From contig NZ_JEMA01000212.1 of NCBI RefSeq assembly GCF_001589285.1, positions 1 to 32,534 of the forward strand: a stretch of 32,534 nt of DNA. Direction: 5' to 3'. The notes beneath the pieces were generated by a model, which saw only the letters and a list, made by a program, of their open reading frames with translations, did not search any database and was not told where the DNA came from. This document shows, piece by piece, positions 31,051 through 32,534 of this stretch (positions within the stretch are counted from its first letter, which is position 1; the number at the start of each line of letters is the position of its first letter). Both the position numbers and the translations under genes were made by a program. Source of the stretch: Sorangium cellulosum (lineage in GTDB: Bacteria > Myxococcota_A > Polyangia > Polyangiales > Polyangiaceae).

Positions 31051-32534
31051 ATGTCCGACATCGAGCTGCTCCTCTGCCATGCCGACGATCAACGCCCCGT
31101 CCTCGAAGAGGGGCTGCCGCTCGAGTCCGCCGCGGACGAGGCGCAGCCCGGGGGGGAGGACCTGGTCCACGATTTCGCCGACTTCTCGGACGATCCCAAC
31201 GATCTCTCGCTCCAGCGCTGGTCCGTCATCGCGCCCGAGGGGCCCGCGGGCGACGCCCTGCTCGCGTTCATCGAGCCCCTGATCCGGAAGCGGGAACAGG
31301 ACCAGGGCGCGCCCGTCGTGCCCTATCGCGTCCCCGCCGGCATGGACGCGGACGCGGCGATCCGGTGGAGCAAGGGCGTCTATCATGACGAGTCGGTCGC
31401 GCTCGAGGATCTGCCGCGGTATCTCCTCGTGCTCGGCGACCTCGACGAGGTCTCGCTCGAGCTCCAGCAGGCGATGGCGAGCGAGGCGCTTGTCGGTCGC
31501 CTGGTGTCCCGGTCCGCCGCGGGCTACGCGGCGTACGTCGACAAGCTCCTCTCCTCGGAGCGGGCCCCCCCGGTGGAGGCGCAGGCGCGGGCGCTGTTCT
31601 TCACCGCGCAGGACGGCACCGCGGCGACCTCCATCGGCCACAGAGCGCTCGTCGCGCCAAGCGTCCAGCGGTGCCGCGACACCCAGCGGAGGGGCGGATT
31701 CAAGGCGAGCGACATCGAGGAGATCGGCTATGAAGGCGCCGACGCGGCGAGGAGCGCGCTCCTCGCGCAGATCGAGAGGCCAGAGCCGTCGGTGCTGTTC
31801 ACCATGAGCCACGGCCTGGGCGCGCCCCGCAGGGGATGGTCGTCGGCGGACGAGCAGCGCGCCGTGCAAGGGGCGATGAGCCTCGGCTGCGGCGTGCGGA
31901 TCGCGGCCGAGGACCTCGGCGACGGGCCCTTTCTGCCCGGCGGCATCTGGTTCTTCCTCGCGTGCTACGGCGGCGGGACGCCGGCGGCGAGCGCCTACCA
32001 CCACTGGCTCGCCAGCCTGCGCGACGCGGGCGGCTTCGGCGGGCGCGTCGACGGCGTGCTCGCCGGCCTGCCCAGGCCGGGCGATCGGCCCTTCATCGCC
32101 GCGCTGCCGCAGGCCGCGCTGGCGAACCCGCGGGGCCCGCTCGCCGTCATGGCCCACATCGATCTGGCGTGGACCTACAGCTTCCAGGACATGGGGCCCG
32201 ACGGCAAGGACCGGGCGTCGCGCTTCGAGGGCGTCTTCAGCTCGCTGGTGAAGGGCGCGCGCGCGGGCAACTCGTACAACGAGCTCCTCCGTTACCTGGG
32301 GAACGCCAACCACGAGCTCGCCGCGATGTACAACCAGGAGGCCAGGGCCGAGATGGCGGGCAAGCCCCTCGCCCCCGACAAGGGCCGCGCGAAGCGGCGG
32401 GCGAACCTGTGGATGCTGCGCGAGGATCTCGCCGGGTACGTCCTCCTGGGCGATCCGGCGGCGCGGCTCGCGATCCACCGCGACAGGGGAGCCGCCAGGG
32501 CCGCGCCCGCGCCGGCGGAGGTGCACGCGCGCCT
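31051..32534 (+). CDS. Caspase/CHAT-like clan CD cysteine peptidase, 3' end outside the window
   Basis: At least 494 aa; the frame is open to the window edge. The catalytic dyad of caspase-like peptidases is visible: H254 in LFTMSHGLG and C305 in WFFLACYGGGTP, each after a hydrophobic strand. Further on, YVLLGDPAARLAI resembles the LLGDPxLRL ending of CHAT/gingipain-like domains. The N-terminal 1-240 are acidic and then alpha/beta (PRYLLVLGDLDEVSLELQQA, ARALFFTAQDGTAATSIGH), with no signal peptide. In bacteria such peptidases often work in programmed cell death or conflict systems, sometimes switched on by STAND NTPases. Start fixed by AGGAGGAG at 31041-31048. It follows the phosphoesterase by 11 bases, so it is in the same operon. 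Confidence 0.82.
   Translation, partial: MSDIELLLCHADDQRPVLEEGLPLESAADEAQPGGEDLVHDFADFSDDPNDLSLQRWSVIAPEGPAGDALLAFIEPLIRKREQDQGAPVVPYRVPAGMDADAAIRWSKGVYHDESVALEDLPRYLLVLGDLDEVSLELQQAMASEALVGRLVSRSAAGYAAYVDKLLSSERAPPVEAQARALFFTAQDGTAATSIGHRALVAPSVQRCRDTQRRGGFKASDIEEIGYEGADAARSALLAQIERPEPSVLFTMSHGLGAPRRGWSSADEQRAVQGAMSLGCGVRIAAEDLGDGPFLPGGIWFFLACYGGGTPAASAYHHWLASLRDAGGFGGRVDGVLAGLPRPGDRPFIAALPQAALANPRGPLAVMAHIDLAWTYSFQDMGPDGKDRASRFEGVFSSLVKGARAGNSYNELLRYLGNANHELAAMYNQEARAEMAGKPLAPDKGRAKRRANLWMLREDLAGYVLLGDPAARLAIHRDRGAARAAPAPAEVHAR

Noticed and set aside
1-32534. CRISPR arrays, tRNA genes and complete insertion sequences
   Set aside because: No regularly spaced short repeats, no cloverleaf-like sequence and no transposase-like reading frame were seen.

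Overview
The window is very GC-rich, with long genes, strong G/C third-position bias and Shine-Dalgarno-led starts. It carries a gene repertoire typical of large-genome myxobacteria: an nSTAND-WD40 signalling ATPase, PEGA/TPR envelope proteins, many lipoproteins, an Lhr helicase and a KGG stress protein. I infer a Sorangium/Polyangium-like member of the Myxococcota. No phylogenetic search was run.

Layout. (1) 1-72: the 3' end of a 5S rRNA and its intrinsic terminator, so an rRNA operon ends here. (2) 73-665: non-coding DNA holding a perfect 41-bp inverted repeat with smaller hairpins between the arms. (3) 666-6081: full-length lhr, convergent with a small KGG-repeat stress gene that has its own terminator. 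(4) 6820-8148: a lone lipoprotein gene. (5) 15598 down to 8346, minus strand: a five-gene unit coding for a small unknown protein, a lipoprotein, a membrane-anchored nSTAND-WD40 NTPase, a second lipoprotein and a TPR-PEGA-beta-barrel protein. The last three are joined tightly, with two ATGA stop/start overlaps. (6) 15942-26280, plus strand: a 2969-aa protein with LamG-like and ricin-like lectin domains and no signal peptide, then a 452-aa unknown protein; a 19-bp hairpin lies between them. (7) 26280-26669: a scar made of a truncated copy of the next gene's catalytic core and the C-terminus of an AAA+ ATPase on the opposite strand. (8) 26749 to the window end: a four-gene operon for a muramidase-like protein with a peptidoglycan-binding domain, an NlpC/P60-like cysteine hydrolase, a calcineurin-like phosphoesterase and a caspase/CHAT-like cysteine peptidase. 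The last gene runs off the window.

How the parts may work together. Unit 5 and unit 8 are each preceded by the same two-part motif: 17 identical bases, exactly 18 unlike bases, then 10 identical bases, in the same orientation relative to the gene. This suggests shared control. None of the enzymes of unit 8 and neither protein of unit 6 shows a signal peptide. Cell-wall hydrolases, a giant multi-lectin protein and a caspase-like protease without Sec signals, beside an AAA+ lid remnant of the kind found in contractile-injection-system ATPases, suggest a cassette whose products leave by lysis or an injection particle, or act in a self/non-self conflict. The domain calls and the shared motif are seen in the sequence; the system-level role is inference.
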